Assembly (NCBI GenBank): GCA_948956705.1
Contig: CARCZS010000003.1
Coordinates: 35,786-99,785 of the forward strand
Source of the DNA: an uncultured Phocaeicola sp.
Lineage (GTDB): Bacteria; Bacteroidota; Bacteroidia; Bacteroidales; Bacteroidaceae
Reading direction: 5' to 3'
DNA length: 64,000 nt
Of this stretch, positions 46,049 to 54,934 are shown piece by piece; the stretch's first letter is position 1, and every line of letters starts with the position of its first letter. The notes below the pieces were generated by a model. That model was given only the letters and a program-made list of their open reading frames with translations, was not told where the DNA came from and did not search any database. A program made the position numbers and the translations under genes.

Positions 46049-46084
46049 TCAAAACTAAAATTTATAGAAAAGAATAGGGAGTCG

Positions 46085-48220
46085 TTATGCCGGAGGCTGT
46101 AAGGGGAGTTCCACAACAAATCTTGCACCTCCGGTGTATTGTGTATCCAGATAGATTTTACCTCCCAACAGGGTAGCGAGGCTCCGGCAAATACTCAGAC
46201 CGAGTCCGAAGCCCGGATTCATGCTGTCCAGCTTTTCGAAACGTTGGAAAATCAATTCACCTTTTTCTTTATCAATGCCGCTGCCGGTATCGGTAACAGA
46301 GAAAATGATAGAGTGCCCTGCTATCTCATAAGCTAGAGTGATGCTGCCTTGGGAAGTGTATTTACAGGCATTGACCAATAGGTTGGTCAAAATCTGTTGC
46401 AGGCGTTGCGCGTCTGTATTCAGGATGATTTCCGTATCGGGTTGCTTCAGTTCCAGTCTGACGCCTTCGGCCACTCTGTGTGCCACACCTGCCAAAGTAG
46501 ATTGGCACAGTTCGGGCAAAACGACATTAGTTAAAGAGATGTTATAGTTACCGCTTTCCAGTTTGCTTAGGTCGAGCACGTCATTTACCAATGTAAGCAA
46601 TAAATTGGTATTGGTGTGCAGATGGCCGAGTAGTTCGCTCCGTTCTTCTTCGCTGAATTCCGCATCGGCATCGTTCAGCAAATCATTAAAACCGATGATG
46701 GCATTGAGAGGCGTACGGATTTCATGACTGAGATTCTGCAGGAAAGCCGATTTCAGCTTGTCTGCTTTTTCTGCCTGCCGCCGTGCTTTTTCTGCAGCTT
46801 CTTTCTCTACCTTTAAATGCTTGGCATGCTGTCTGCGTGTGAGTGCATATATGAAGGAGAAGCCGGAAATCAATATCAAAATGGAGAATATAACCCAGGC
46901 TTTGTGCTCATTGGCTTCTTGCTCCATCTTGATGCGTTGCAACTGTTCTTGTTTATGTATGACTTCCAGACGTTGTTTTTGTGTTTCGGCTTTTTGCAGT
47001 TCGATGGCTGTTTGTTGTTGCTTCAACTGCAAGTTGCGGTTCTCCAGCTCGATGCGTGTCTGTTCCTTTTCCAGCATCATCATCTTTTCCCGGTCTTGTA
47101 GTTGGCTGAGGCGCATTTCCGTATTTTGAAGCGTCAGCCGGTTCTTTTCCAATTCCAGTTTTTGATTGTTGAAACGGGCGTTGTAGTCAGCTAAAAGTTC
47201 ATTATTGCGTGCTTGCGACAATGAATCGCGCATCAATGCACTGTTCAGTTGGTAAGTATAGGCGGTTTCAAAGTCTTTCATCTTTTCATAAATCCGGCTT
47301 TTCAGTTCCCATTGAATTTGTAGGTTTCTGATAGAATCGCTATAGGTCATGGCATCTTCATATTTTTCGGTGTGCATAAGATATGTAGCCATGATGATGT
47401 AATAGTTTTGTAGAGTACCTGTCTGCAAGACATCATTCTTTTTATAAGATTTTAAAATAGGTATAATTTCTTTTGCCTTTTCGAACTCTTTGGTTCTAGT
47501 ATAGATGCGTAATAAATTGATATGTGCGCTGGCTTTGGCTTTGTCATTAGGAGATAATTCGATAGATTTTAATGTGTATTCCTCTGCTTTTTTATAATCG
47601 TTTAGATTGATATAGCTGGCTGCCAAGGTATAATAGGGATAATATAATTCATTGTCTTTCCCCACCGATTTGTAATAATCCACTGCCTGTTGGTATTGCT
47701 GAACGGCGATTTGCGGCATTTTCTGCTGAAAGTAAACATCTCCCATTTGTATATAGCTTTGCCCGATACCGTAAGAATTGTTGAGGCGTAAGGCTTCGTT
47801 TTGGTATTTTTTCAGTTCGCTGAGGGCGGCATCATATTCCCAGTTGCGTAGGTAGTAAGTAATAATCCGGTTCCATGCGCCGAATATGTATTGTTTATAA
47901 GGGGTCTTGCGTGCAAAGTCTGCCACTTTTTCCTTCTCTTTCAGGAGTGCAGTGATGTTGTCGGTGAAATAGTAATGGTCGGATTTCAGGTTTTTGGCAA
48001 GGCATTGCGCTTTCACGTCTCCCTTTTGTTCGGCTAGGTGGAAAAGTGTGTCGGCCATGAGCAATACTTTGGGCTGTTTGATGGAGCGAGTACATTTCTG
48101 ATAATAAGAAAAGAGTTGGTCGTTTATTTTATAAGGATTGTTTTGACTCATCATTATCGGGCAGAAAAGAAATATTTCAGCCAATAAAATTCTGATTGTA
48201 CGTTCAATAACCTTCTTCAT
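46085..48220 (-). CDS. TPR-containing sensor histidine kinase with long coiled coil
   Basis: The 711-residue kinase has a signal peptide (1-25), a periplasmic TPR region (about 60-340; GIGQSYIQMGDVYFQQ, YTLAASYINLNDYKKAEEY), a long coiled coil rich in Gln, Glu and Leu (about 350-438), a membrane segment (441-461), HisKA with H499 (LQNLSHEIRTPLNA) and a complete HATPase domain: N-box ILTNLLVNACKYT, G1 DTGSGI (644-649), F-box FQRFEKL and G2 GFGLGL (670-675). There is no receiver domain and no response-regulator gene close by. It converges on the polyferredoxin gene and diverges from the cytochrome c maturation genes. Confidence 0.93.
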   Translation of the reverse strand: MKKVIERTIRILLAEIFLFCPIMMSQNNPYKINDQLFSYYQKCTRSIKQPKVLLMADTLFHLAEQKGDVKAQCLAKNLKSDHYYFTDNITALLKEKEKVADFARKTPYKQYIFGAWNRIITYYLRNWEYDAALSELKKYQNEALRLNNSYGIGQSYIQMGDVYFQQKMPQIAVQQYQQAVDYYKSVGKDNELYYPYYTLAASYINLNDYKKAEEYTLKSIELSPNDKAKASAHINLLRIYTRTKEFEKAKEIIPILKSYKKNDVLQTGTLQNYYIIMATYLMHTEKYEDAMTYSDSIRNLQIQWELKSRIYEKMKDFETAYTYQLNSALMRDSLSQARNNELLADYNARFNNQKLELEKNRLTLQNTEMRLSQLQDREKMMMLEKEQTRIELENRNLQLKQQQTAIELQKAETQKQRLEVIHKQEQLQRIKMEQEANEHKAWVIFSILILISGFSFIYALTRRQHAKHLKVEKEAAEKARRQAEKADKLKSAFLQNLSHEIRTPLNAIIGFNDLLNDADAEFSEEERSELLGHLHTNTNLLLTLVNDVLDLSKLESGNYNISLTNVVLPELCQSTLAGVAHRVAEGVRLELKQPDTEIILNTDAQRLQQILTNLLVNACKYTSQGSITLAYEIAGHSIIFSVTDTGSGIDKEKGELIFQRFEKLDSMNPGFGLGLSICRSLATLLGGKIYLDTQYTGGARFVVELPLQPPA

Positions 48221-48239
48221 ATCCTACGTGTGTGTTTTA

Positions 48240-48247
48240 CAAAAGTA
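48240..48247 (-). promoter_or_regulatory. -7 promoter box of the TPR kinase gene
   Basis: On the minus strand these bases read TACTTTTG, a full TAnnTTTG match, 20 bases before the ATG at 48220. Confidence 0.45.
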
Positions 48248-48377
48248 GCAATTCTTTTATAATTAATACTATAAAAGTACTTTTTCTTTAGGATGAGGTA
48301 TTCAGAGGGTGCCAAGCATGGTCCGGTACATCCCGAAGAGTGGAAAACAACGGTGATGGAAATGATATGCCGAATAC

Positions 48378-48408
48378 TTTGGAAAGACGTTCGGAAATGG
48401 TAGCTTTG
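48378..48408 (+). promoter_or_regulatory. Promoter of the cytochrome c maturation operon
   Basis: TTTG at 48378-48381 and TAGCTTTG at 48401-48408, 19 bases apart, match the -33/-7 Bacteroides consensus closely. The ATG at 48465 would have a leader of about 50 bases. Confidence 0.6.
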
Positions 48409-48464
48409 CGGTTCGGTTCTGTTTCTTAAAGAAGAGGAAGGGCCGGAATGATAAGGAATGAACT

Positions 48465-49733
48465 ATGTGGAATAAACCTTGGAAGTTGAGAGAAGGTATC
48501 ATGATTGGTGCCGGTCTGCTTGTAACAGGAATTCTGTTACAGGCAACTGTCGGTAAAATAGAATGGGACTGGATTGCCTTTCCGGTGAATGTAATCGTAT
48601 TGGCAGCTTTCCTGATTCTGTTGGGAGTAATGAATGCCCTGCGGAAGAAGGTCTATGTATTTGGTTGGCTGAGTCATTATACGGCTGCCGTTTTTTCTTT
48701 GCTTTGGGTAGTGGTAGCCACTGTCCTGATGGGATTGGTGAAGCAGGTTCCTTCGCATCATGCCATTGATGCGGTGGAGGGGCTTTTTACCCAAATGCTC
48801 TCTTCTTGGCCTTTCGTACTCCTATATATATGGATGAGTCTGTCATTGGGGATGGCCATTCTTCGTTCTACCTTTCCCTTTCATTGGAAAAAAATTCCCT
48901 TTCTGCTTAACCATGTCGGACTTTTTATAGCATTGGTTGCCGCCACTTTGGGCAATGCTGATATGCAGCGCCTTCGTATGACCACCTCTTTGGGCAATAC
49001 TGAATGGCGTGCTCAAGATGAAGAAAATCAAAATTTGGTGGAACTTCCTTTGGCTATCGAACTCAACGACTTTACCATCGATGAATATCCTCCTAAGCTT
49101 ATGTTGATTGACAATGCCACCGGTAAGGTATTACCCGAAGACGCTCCTGCCCATGTGCTGTTGGAAGAAGGAGTGTCGCATGGCGACCTGCTGGACTGGG
49201 AGTTGAATATCACGCAGTCCATCCCCGAAGCGGCTTCGGTGGCAACGGAAGATACCCTTCGTTTCACCGAGTTTCGTTCGATGGGGGCAACGTATGCTAT
49301 CTATCTGAAAGCAAAGAACCGCAAAACCCATGAAACCAAAGAGGGGTGGGTGAGCTGCGGTAGTTTTATGTTTCCCTACAAAGCCCTGAAACTGAATGAC
49401 CGGATAAGTATGGTGATGCCCGAACGCGAACCGCAACGTTTTGCTTCGGATGTGACCCTGTACACAGAAAGCGGTAAGCAGGAATCGGGCACGATAGAAG
49501 TCAACAAACCATACGAAATAGACGGTTGGAAAATCTATCAGTTGAGTTACGATGAAACAAAAGGACGATGGAGTAACATCAGCGTCTTTGAATTAGTGCG
49601 CGACCCTTGGCTACCTTATGTCTATATCGGTATCGGCATGATGATTCTCGGTGCCGTCTGTTTGTTTACCACCGCCCAGCTGGGGAGAAGAAAGTCCGGA
49701 CAGGCTGAAGAAAGAAAGGAGGCACACTCATGA
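48465..49733 (+). CDS. ResB/Ccs1-like cytochrome c biogenesis protein
   Basis: The 422-residue membrane protein has helices near residues 14-30, 37-55, 70-90, 108-128 and 145-162, a large periplasmic domain (about 165-385, including GVSHGDLLDWELNITQS and PYEIDGWKIYQLSYDETKG, typical of ResB-like proteins), and a last helix near 391-412. With CcsA it forms the system II haem delivery and attachment machine for periplasmic c-type cytochromes. Its stop codon overlaps the ccsA start by 4 bases (ATGA). Sequence is divergent from the textbook ResB, as usual in Bacteroidota. Confidence 0.88.
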   Translation: MWNKPWKLREGIMIGAGLLVTGILLQATVGKIEWDWIAFPVNVIVLAAFLILLGVMNALRKKVYVFGWLSHYTAAVFSLLWVVVATVLMGLVKQVPSHHAIDAVEGLFTQMLSSWPFVLLYIWMSLSLGMAILRSTFPFHWKKIPFLLNHVGLFIALVAATLGNADMQRLRMTTSLGNTEWRAQDEENQNLVELPLAIELNDFTIDEYPPKLMLIDNATGKVLPEDAPAHVLLEEGVSHGDLLDWELNITQSIPEAASVATEDTLRFTEFRSMGATYAIYLKAKNRKTHETKEGWVSCGSFMFPYKALKLNDRISMVMPEREPQRFASDVTLYTESGKQESGTIEVNKPYEIDGWKIYQLSYDETKGRWSNISVFELVRDPWLPYVYIGIGMMILGAVCLFTTAQLGRRKSGQAEERKEAHS

Positions 49734-50521
49734 GTTGGGATTATTTCATTTTCTTTGCCATTGTTGCTCTGATTTGTTGGGCAATCGGCGCTTTTGCCGC
49801 TTGGAAAGGAAAACGCAAGGCATTGGTTTACGGCTTTACATTGGCAGGGCAGGCGATATTCTTCACCTTTATCCTCTTGATGTGGATATCGTTGGAGCGA
49901 CCGCCCATGCGCACAATGGGAGAGACACGCTTGTGGTATTCTTTTTTCCTGCCCTTGGCAGGACTGATAACCTACTTCCGTTGGAAGTACAAATGGATTC
50001 TGAGTTTCAGCTTCATTCTGTCATTAGTCTTTATCTGCATCAATCTGTTTAAACCTGAAATTCATAATAAGACGTTGATGCCCGCGCTTCAAAGCCCATG
50101 GTTTGCTCCTCACGTCATTGTATATATGTTTGCATACGCCATGCTGGGGGCTGCTGCAGTGATGGCGGTCTACCTGCTATGGTTCAAGAAGAAAACACCT
50201 GGAAGGCAAGAACTCGATTTATGTGATAATCTAATCTGTGTGGGACTTGCCTTTATGACTTTGGGAATGCTCTTCGGGGCAGTATGGGCCAAAGAAGCAT
50301 GGGGACATTACTGGGCATGGGATCCGAAGGAGACTTGGGCGGCAGCTACTTGGTTTGGCTATCTGGCCTATATCCATTTCCGCTTGAGATGCCCCGCCGA
50401 CTATAAGAAAGCATTGATTATCTCACTTGTGGCATTCGTGCTGCTCCAAATGTGCTGGTATGGCATCAATTACCTGCCCTCGGCGCAAGGAGTGAGTGTA
50501 CACACATATAATCTGAACTAA
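49730..50521 (+). CDS. ccsA: Cytochrome c biogenesis protein CcsA (haem-handling)
   Basis: The 263-residue protein has about seven or eight membrane helices and the tryptophan-rich WWD haem-binding motif WGHYWAWDPKETWA at residues 191-204, with a flanking conserved His at 128 (FAPHVIVYMFAYA) and another in the last loop (AQGVSVHTYN). It exports or presents haem to the periplasm for ligation to apocytochrome c with the ResB-like partner encoded just before it. Translation is likely coupled through the ATGA overlap. Confidence 0.93.
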   Translation: MSWDYFIFFAIVALICWAIGAFAAWKGKRKALVYGFTLAGQAIFFTFILLMWISLERPPMRTMGETRLWYSFFLPLAGLITYFRWKYKWILSFSFILSLVFICINLFKPEIHNKTLMPALQSPWFAPHVIVYMFAYAMLGAAAVMAVYLLWFKKKTPGRQELDLCDNLICVGLAFMTLGMLFGAVWAKEAWGHYWAWDPKETWAAATWFGYLAYIHFRLRCPADYKKALIISLVAFVLLQMCWYGINYLPSAQGVSVHTYNLN

Positions 50522-50538
50522 TTTAAAAGAATAAAGCG

Positions 50539-51837
50539 ATGAAACATTTTAGACTATTGGCGGCAAGTTTACTCTTGCTTCCCGGCCTGACGTATGCGCA
50601 GGATGACAATAAGGAAAATGAGTTTAGTATGTCCGCACAGATTCGTCCGCGTGCTGAATACCGTAACGGTGCATTACTTCCTCGTGAGGAAGGGGAGCCT
50701 TCTGCCTCCTTCATCAACAATCGCGCCCGCCTTTCTATGGAATACAGACGCACGGGTTTGAGCATGAAAATATCTGCCCAGCACGTGGGAGTGTGGGGAC
50801 AAGATCCTCAGATTGACAAGAACGGCCGTTTCATCATGAATGAGGCTTGGGCTGAGTTAACTTCAAAGAACGGTTTCTTTGCTCGCTTGGGACGTCAGAC
50901 GCTTTCTTATGATGACGAACGCATTTTGGGCGGATTGGATTGGAATGTAGCAGGACGTTATCACGATGCCCTGAAACTAGGCTATCGGGATGAGCACAAC
51001 CAACTTCATTTGATTCTGGCCTTCAATCAGAATGATGAGAAATATGCAGGAACTTACTACAATGCCATCGGGCAGCCTTATAAGAGCATGCAGACAGCAT
51101 GGTATCACTATAAAGCAAAGGCCACTCCGTTTGAAGCCTCCCTGCTGTTTATGAATCTGGGTTGGGAAGCCGGTGACGAGCAAAAGGCGAAGAGCCGCTA
51201 TATGCAGACCATGGGCACCTATCTGACTTTTCATCCGGGCAATTGGAATTTGAACGGCGCTTTCTATTATCAGTCGGGAAAGAGCAAGCCCGATAAGAAT
51301 ATGAATTCAAAGAATGTCTCCGCCTATATGTGGAGTGTGGTCGCTTCTTATAAGATAGACAAAGCGTGGTCGGTTACCGTCGGTAGTGATTACCTGAGTG
51401 GCAACAAGGAAGAAGGTGACAAGAACAAGGCCTTCGACCCGCTTTACGGCACCCATCATAAGTTCTATGGAGCCATGGATTATTTCTATGCTTCTTCATG
51501 GGTGCAGGGTGTATCGGCTCCCGGCTTGTGGGACAATCGCATCGGACTAGCGTTCAAGGCATCGCCGAAAGTTGCATTGCAGGTGAATTATCATTATTTC
51601 AGTGCGGCACAGAAGCCGTTGCTCGGCGGGGAGAAGCTGAGCAAAGGATTAGGCTCCGAAATAGATACTCAGGTGGATTGGAGCATTATGAAAGACGTGA
51701 AACTGTCAGCCGGTTATTCATTCATGTTGGGAACCAAGACCATGGATGCAGTGAAAGGCGGTAATCATAGCAGTTGGCAGGACTGGGGATGGGTTTCTTT
51801 GAATATCAATCCGAAACTCTTCTTTGCTAAATGGTAA
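50539..51837 (+). CDS. Outer-membrane beta-barrel protein, alginate-export family
   Basis: The 432-residue protein has a signal peptide (cut near LTYAQ, residue 21) and then alternating amphipathic strands with many Tyr, Trp and Gly ending in a C-terminal aromatic strand (WVSLNINPKLFFAKW), as in outer-membrane porins. NNRARLSMEYRRTG, FFARLGRQTLSYDDERILGG and GRYHDALKLGY match Bacteroidota members of the alginate-export porin family. The substrate is unknown; the family name does not prove alginate transport. It is 17 bases after ccsA in the same operon, so it may serve the anaerobic respiration that needs the cytochromes. Confidence 0.85.
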   Translation: MKHFRLLAASLLLLPGLTYAQDDNKENEFSMSAQIRPRAEYRNGALLPREEGEPSASFINNRARLSMEYRRTGLSMKISAQHVGVWGQDPQIDKNGRFIMNEAWAELTSKNGFFARLGRQTLSYDDERILGGLDWNVAGRYHDALKLGYRDEHNQLHLILAFNQNDEKYAGTYYNAIGQPYKSMQTAWYHYKAKATPFEASLLFMNLGWEAGDEQKAKSRYMQTMGTYLTFHPGNWNLNGAFYYQSGKSKPDKNMNSKNVSAYMWSVVASYKIDKAWSVTVGSDYLSGNKEEGDKNKAFDPLYGTHHKFYGAMDYFYASSWVQGVSAPGLWDNRIGLAFKASPKVALQVNYHYFSAAQKPLLGGEKLSKGLGSEIDTQVDWSIMKDVKLSAGYSFMLGTKTMDAVKGGNHSSWQDWGWVSLNINPKLFFAKW

Positions 51838-51895
51838 TCTGATGAAGAGCCCTCACTGAACTGAAACAGCCTATCATTCTGTCATCCGAGACTAG

Positions 51896-51930
51896 TGGAG
51901 GGGGACTGTCGGACTTTTGGCACCCCTCCA
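51896..51930 (+). terminator. Hairpin after the porin gene
   Basis: A perfect 8-bp GC-rich stem (51896-51903 with 51923-51930) with a 19-base loop lies about 60 bases after the stop codon. No T-run follows, so it may stabilise the mRNA end rather than stop transcription by itself. Confidence 0.4.
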
Positions 51931-52201
51931 TCTGCTTCAATGGAAATGTAGCATAGGAGAGGATTTCTTTTTTATCAAGAACGTACTGTTTTTCCCTTTC
52001 CGCTTATCGTTTCTATATCCAGACAGATAATTTCTGTCCGGTGAAAAGATTTCTCGGCATATTTAGCGCCGACAGTTTTGTCGTCGGGTGAGTACTGTTC
52101 ATTGGTATAATTTATTATTATTTTTCCTTTCGTTCGGATACAAAAAAAATGAAAATAAGGGAGATAACCTAATAATCATTGGGCGGATGGCTACTATTGG
52201 G

Positions 52202-52336
52202 TTAAGTTTTACTGGACACTCTCCTTGCGGCATGTAACATATCTGTCTGTTTAATATAGTCTTCTCCATTGACTCTTACTATTTCTTCTTCAGTAATCCT
52301 CTGCGCAAAACAGTTAGAATGTATTTTATCTCTCAT
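52202..52336 (-). CDS. Possible 44-codon small ORF or gene relic
   Basis: In the 51838-52670 spacer the minus strand holds an ATG-started frame of 44 codons with a protein-like make-up (MRDKIHSNCFAQRITEEE, then VRVNGEDYIKQTDMLHAARR). The frame stays open further upstream to about 52440 (KRLSPHLSYLKGFIHRIFNN), so it may be the tail of a decayed gene rather than a true small protein. I see no ribosome-binding site or promoter and recognise no family. The rest of this 833-base spacer is AT-rich and shows only the two hairpins reported separately. Confidence 0.2.
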   Translation of the reverse strand: MRDKIHSNCFAQRITEEEIVRVNGEDYIKQTDMLHAARRVSSKT

Positions 52337-52415
52337 TCTCTCACTCGTGTTGTTGAAAATCCGATGTATAAAGCCTTTCAGGTATGAGAGATGCGGGGAG
52401 AGACGCTTGGAAAGG

Positions 52416-52437
52416 TGAGAGCATTGCTCTCATTTTT
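52416..52437 (+). terminator. Free-standing terminator-like hairpin in the spacer
   Basis: A perfect 7-bp stem (TGAGAGC with GCTCTCA) and a 3-base loop are followed by TTTTT. No annotated gene ends here. It may terminate read-through from the porin operon or close a small RNA lying to its left. Confidence 0.5.
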
Positions 52438-52617
52438 GCCCAATAATGTATTTTTTGTAGGTTACATGTCATTATTTCCTGCTATCCGATGCGAATACTT
52501 TCATTTGAAACTATCCGAAAGGCAGCTACCTTCTTAAATGCCTATTCTTGCTCATGTAGAATGATATTGTGCAGTTTTACTGTCTAATAGATAGTTTTCT
52601 TAGAAACTTCTTGAAAT

Positions 52618-52651
52618 TTTGCTAGGATTAATTAAATCTTCATTATCTTTG
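52618..52651 (+). promoter_or_regulatory. Promoter of the XRE-cupin / acyl-CoA ligase operon
   Basis: TTTG at 52618-52621 and TATCTTTG at 52644-52651 fit the -33 and -7 consensus. The ATG at 52671 leaves only about 10 bases of leader after the expected start point. Confidence 0.6.
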
Positions 52652-52670
52652 AACCCTAAATCTAAAGATT

Positions 52671-53225
52671 ATGAGTGACCAAATAAAGCAAATAGCCGAA
52701 CGTCTTCAGGGATTGAGAGACGTTTTGGAACTGACTCCCCAAGAGGTGGCCGAAAGTTGCCAGCTCACGGTGGAAGAATACTTGGGTATGGAAAGCGGTG
52801 AGAAAGATATATCAGTCAGTGCTTTGCAGAAGATTGCCCGCAAATATGACATCGCACTGGATGTGCTGATGTTTGGTGAAGAACCTAAAATGAGTGCTTA
52901 CTTCTTGACCCGTTGGGGCACAGGGGTGTCAGTGGAGCGTACCAAAGCATACAAATATGAATCATTGGCATCGGGATTCCGCGGACGCAAAGTAGATCCG
53001 TTCATCGTTACCGTAGAACCGAAGCCCGAAGATACGCCTATTTATTTCAATTCACACGAAGGACAAGAGTTCAACCTGGTGATAGAAGGACGTATGTTGC
53101 TTAACATTAACGGAAAAGAACTTATTTTGAACCCGGGTGACAGCCTTTACTTTGATTCTGCTCAGCCTCACGGCATGATGGCACTGGATGGCAAGACTGT
53201 GAAGTTCCTGGCAGTAATTATGTAA
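52671..53225 (+). CDS. XRE-family regulator with C-terminal cupin domain
   Basis: The 184-residue protein has an N-terminal helix-turn-helix of the XRE/Cro type (about residues 8-65; LTPQEVAESCQLTVEEYLGM, then SVSALQKIARKYDIALDVLM) and a C-terminal cupin barrel (about 105-182; FNSHEGQEFNLVIEGRMLL, then LNPGDSLYFDSAQPHGMMAL). Cupin-type regulators of this build bind a small ligand. It lies 11 bases before the acyl-CoA ligase gene, so it probably controls that gene in response to the ligase's substrate or product. It has no metal-binding His pair as strong as in enzymatic cupins. Confidence 0.92.
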   Translation: MSDQIKQIAERLQGLRDVLELTPQEVAESCQLTVEEYLGMESGEKDISVSALQKIARKYDIALDVLMFGEEPKMSAYFLTRWGTGVSVERTKAYKYESLASGFRGRKVDPFIVTVEPKPEDTPIYFNSHEGQEFNLVIEGRMLLNINGKELILNPGDSLYFDSAQPHGMMALDGKTVKFLAVIM

Positions 53226-53236
53226 ATTGTAAGAGT

Positions 53237-54889
53237 ATGGTAGAAAGATTCTTAGAACAAACCGCTTTTACCTCACAAGAGGATTTTATAAAGAACCTGA
53301 AAATCAAGGTTCCCGAAAATTTTAATTTCGGTTATGATATTGTTGATGCTTGGGCTGCTGAGGAACCCGACAAGAAAGCCTTGTTGTGGACCAACGATAA
53401 AGGTGAATCCCGACAATACACCTATGGCGACCTGAAAAAATATACCGATATGACGGCATCTTATTTCCAAAGTCTGGGCATCGGTCGCGGTGATATGGTG
53501 ATGTTGATACTGAAACGCCGTTATGAGTTCTGGTATTCCATTATCGCCCTGCACAAATTGGGCGCGGTGGTGATTCCTGCCACTCACTTGTTGACCAAGA
53601 AAGATATTGTGTATCGTTGTAACGCTGCCGATATTAAGATGATTGTTGCGGCAGGCGAGGATGTAATCACCAAACATATCATAGAAGCGATGCCTGATTC
53701 TCCTTCTGTAAAGAAGCTGGTCAGCGTCGGTCCCGGAATTCCCGAAGGTTTCGAAGATTTTCATCAGGGGATAGAAAACGCGGCTCCGTTCGTAAGACCC
53801 GAACATCCGAATACCAATGAGGATACTTCACTGATGTATTTTACATCGGGAACTACCGGCGAGCCGAAGATGGTGGCGCATGACTTTACTTATCCGTTGG
53901 GACATATCGTAACTGCCGGTTTCTGGCATAACCTGCACCGCGACAGCCTGCATCTGACGATTGCTGATACCGGCTGGGGAAAGGCCGTGTGGGGAAAACT
54001 CTACGGACAGATGATTGTGGGTGCAAATATCTTTGTTTACGACCATGAGAAGTTTACTCCTGCCGATATCCTCGGAAAGATTCAGGACTATCATATCACT
54101 TCACTGTGTGCTCCTCCCACCATCTATCGTTTCTTGATAAAGGAAGATATCAGTAAGTATGACCTGTCTTCTTTGGAATATTGCACCACTGCCGGAGAAG
54201 CGTTGAACTATTCTGTATATGAGACGTTTAAGAAGATAACCGGTATCCGGCTGATGGAAGGCTTCGGACAGACGGAAACGACGTTGACATTGGGCACCTT
54301 CCCTTGGATGGACCCGAAACCGGGCAGCATGGGCGTGCCCAACCCGCAGTATGACATTGACTTGCTGACTCCTGACGGTCGTTCGGCAGAAGACGGTGAA
54401 CAGGGACAAATTGTCATCCATACGTCAAAAGGCAAGCCGCTGGGGTTGTTCAAAGAGTATTATCGGGCGGCCGAGCTGACAGAAGATGCTTGGCACGACG
54501 GCATTTATTATACCGGTGATGTGGCTTGGCGTGACGAAGACGGATATTTCTGGTTTGTGGGACGTGCGGATGATGTTATCAAGAGTTCCGGTTACCGTAT
54601 AGGCCCGTTTGAAGTGGAAAGTGCACTGATGACTCATCCTGCAGTGGTGGAATGTGCCATTACGGGTGTTCCCGACGAGGTGCGCGGACAAGTGGTAAAG
54701 GCGACCATCGTTCTTTCCAAGAACTACAAAGGACAGGAAAGCCCCGAACTGATTAAGGAATTGCAAGACCATGTGAAGCGTGTGACTGCCCCTTATAAGT
54801 ATCCGCGTGTGATAGAGTTTGTAGAAGAGCTTCCGAAGACTATCAGTGGTAAGATTCGTCGCGTGGAGATACGTGATAAAGATAAATAA
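53237..54889 (+). CDS. AMP-forming acyl-CoA synthetase
   Basis: The 550-residue protein is a member of the ANL superfamily. The P-loop-like motif is YFTSGTTGEPK (about 201-211), followed by EGFGQTETT (substrate-acyl pocket), YYTGDVAWRDEDGYFWFVGR, the hinge DDVIKSSGYRIGPFEVE and the C-terminal catalytic-lysine region LPKTISGKIRR. It activates a carboxylic acid with ATP and joins it to CoA. The sequence looks closest to medium-chain or aromatic acyl-CoA ligases, but the acid is not predictable. It is co-transcribed with the XRE-cupin regulator. Confidence 0.92.
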   Translation: MVERFLEQTAFTSQEDFIKNLKIKVPENFNFGYDIVDAWAAEEPDKKALLWTNDKGESRQYTYGDLKKYTDMTASYFQSLGIGRGDMVMLILKRRYEFWYSIIALHKLGAVVIPATHLLTKKDIVYRCNAADIKMIVAAGEDVITKHIIEAMPDSPSVKKLVSVGPGIPEGFEDFHQGIENAAPFVRPEHPNTNEDTSLMYFTSGTTGEPKMVAHDFTYPLGHIVTAGFWHNLHRDSLHLTIADTGWGKAVWGKLYGQMIVGANIFVYDHEKFTPADILGKIQDYHITSLCAPPTIYRFLIKEDISKYDLSSLEYCTTAGEALNYSVYETFKKITGIRLMEGFGQTETTLTLGTFPWMDPKPGSMGVPNPQYDIDLLTPDGRSAEDGEQGQIVIHTSKGKPLGLFKEYYRAAELTEDAWHDGIYYTGDVAWRDEDGYFWFVGRADDVIKSSGYRIGPFEVESALMTHPAVVECAITGVPDEVRGQVVKATIVLSKNYKGQESPELIKELQDHVKRVTAPYKYPRVIEFVEELPKTISGKIRRVEIRDKDK

Positions 54890-54934
54890 CCGACTTGTGC
54901 GTCGGGCGGAGTTTTATTCGTAACGAAGTAAAAG

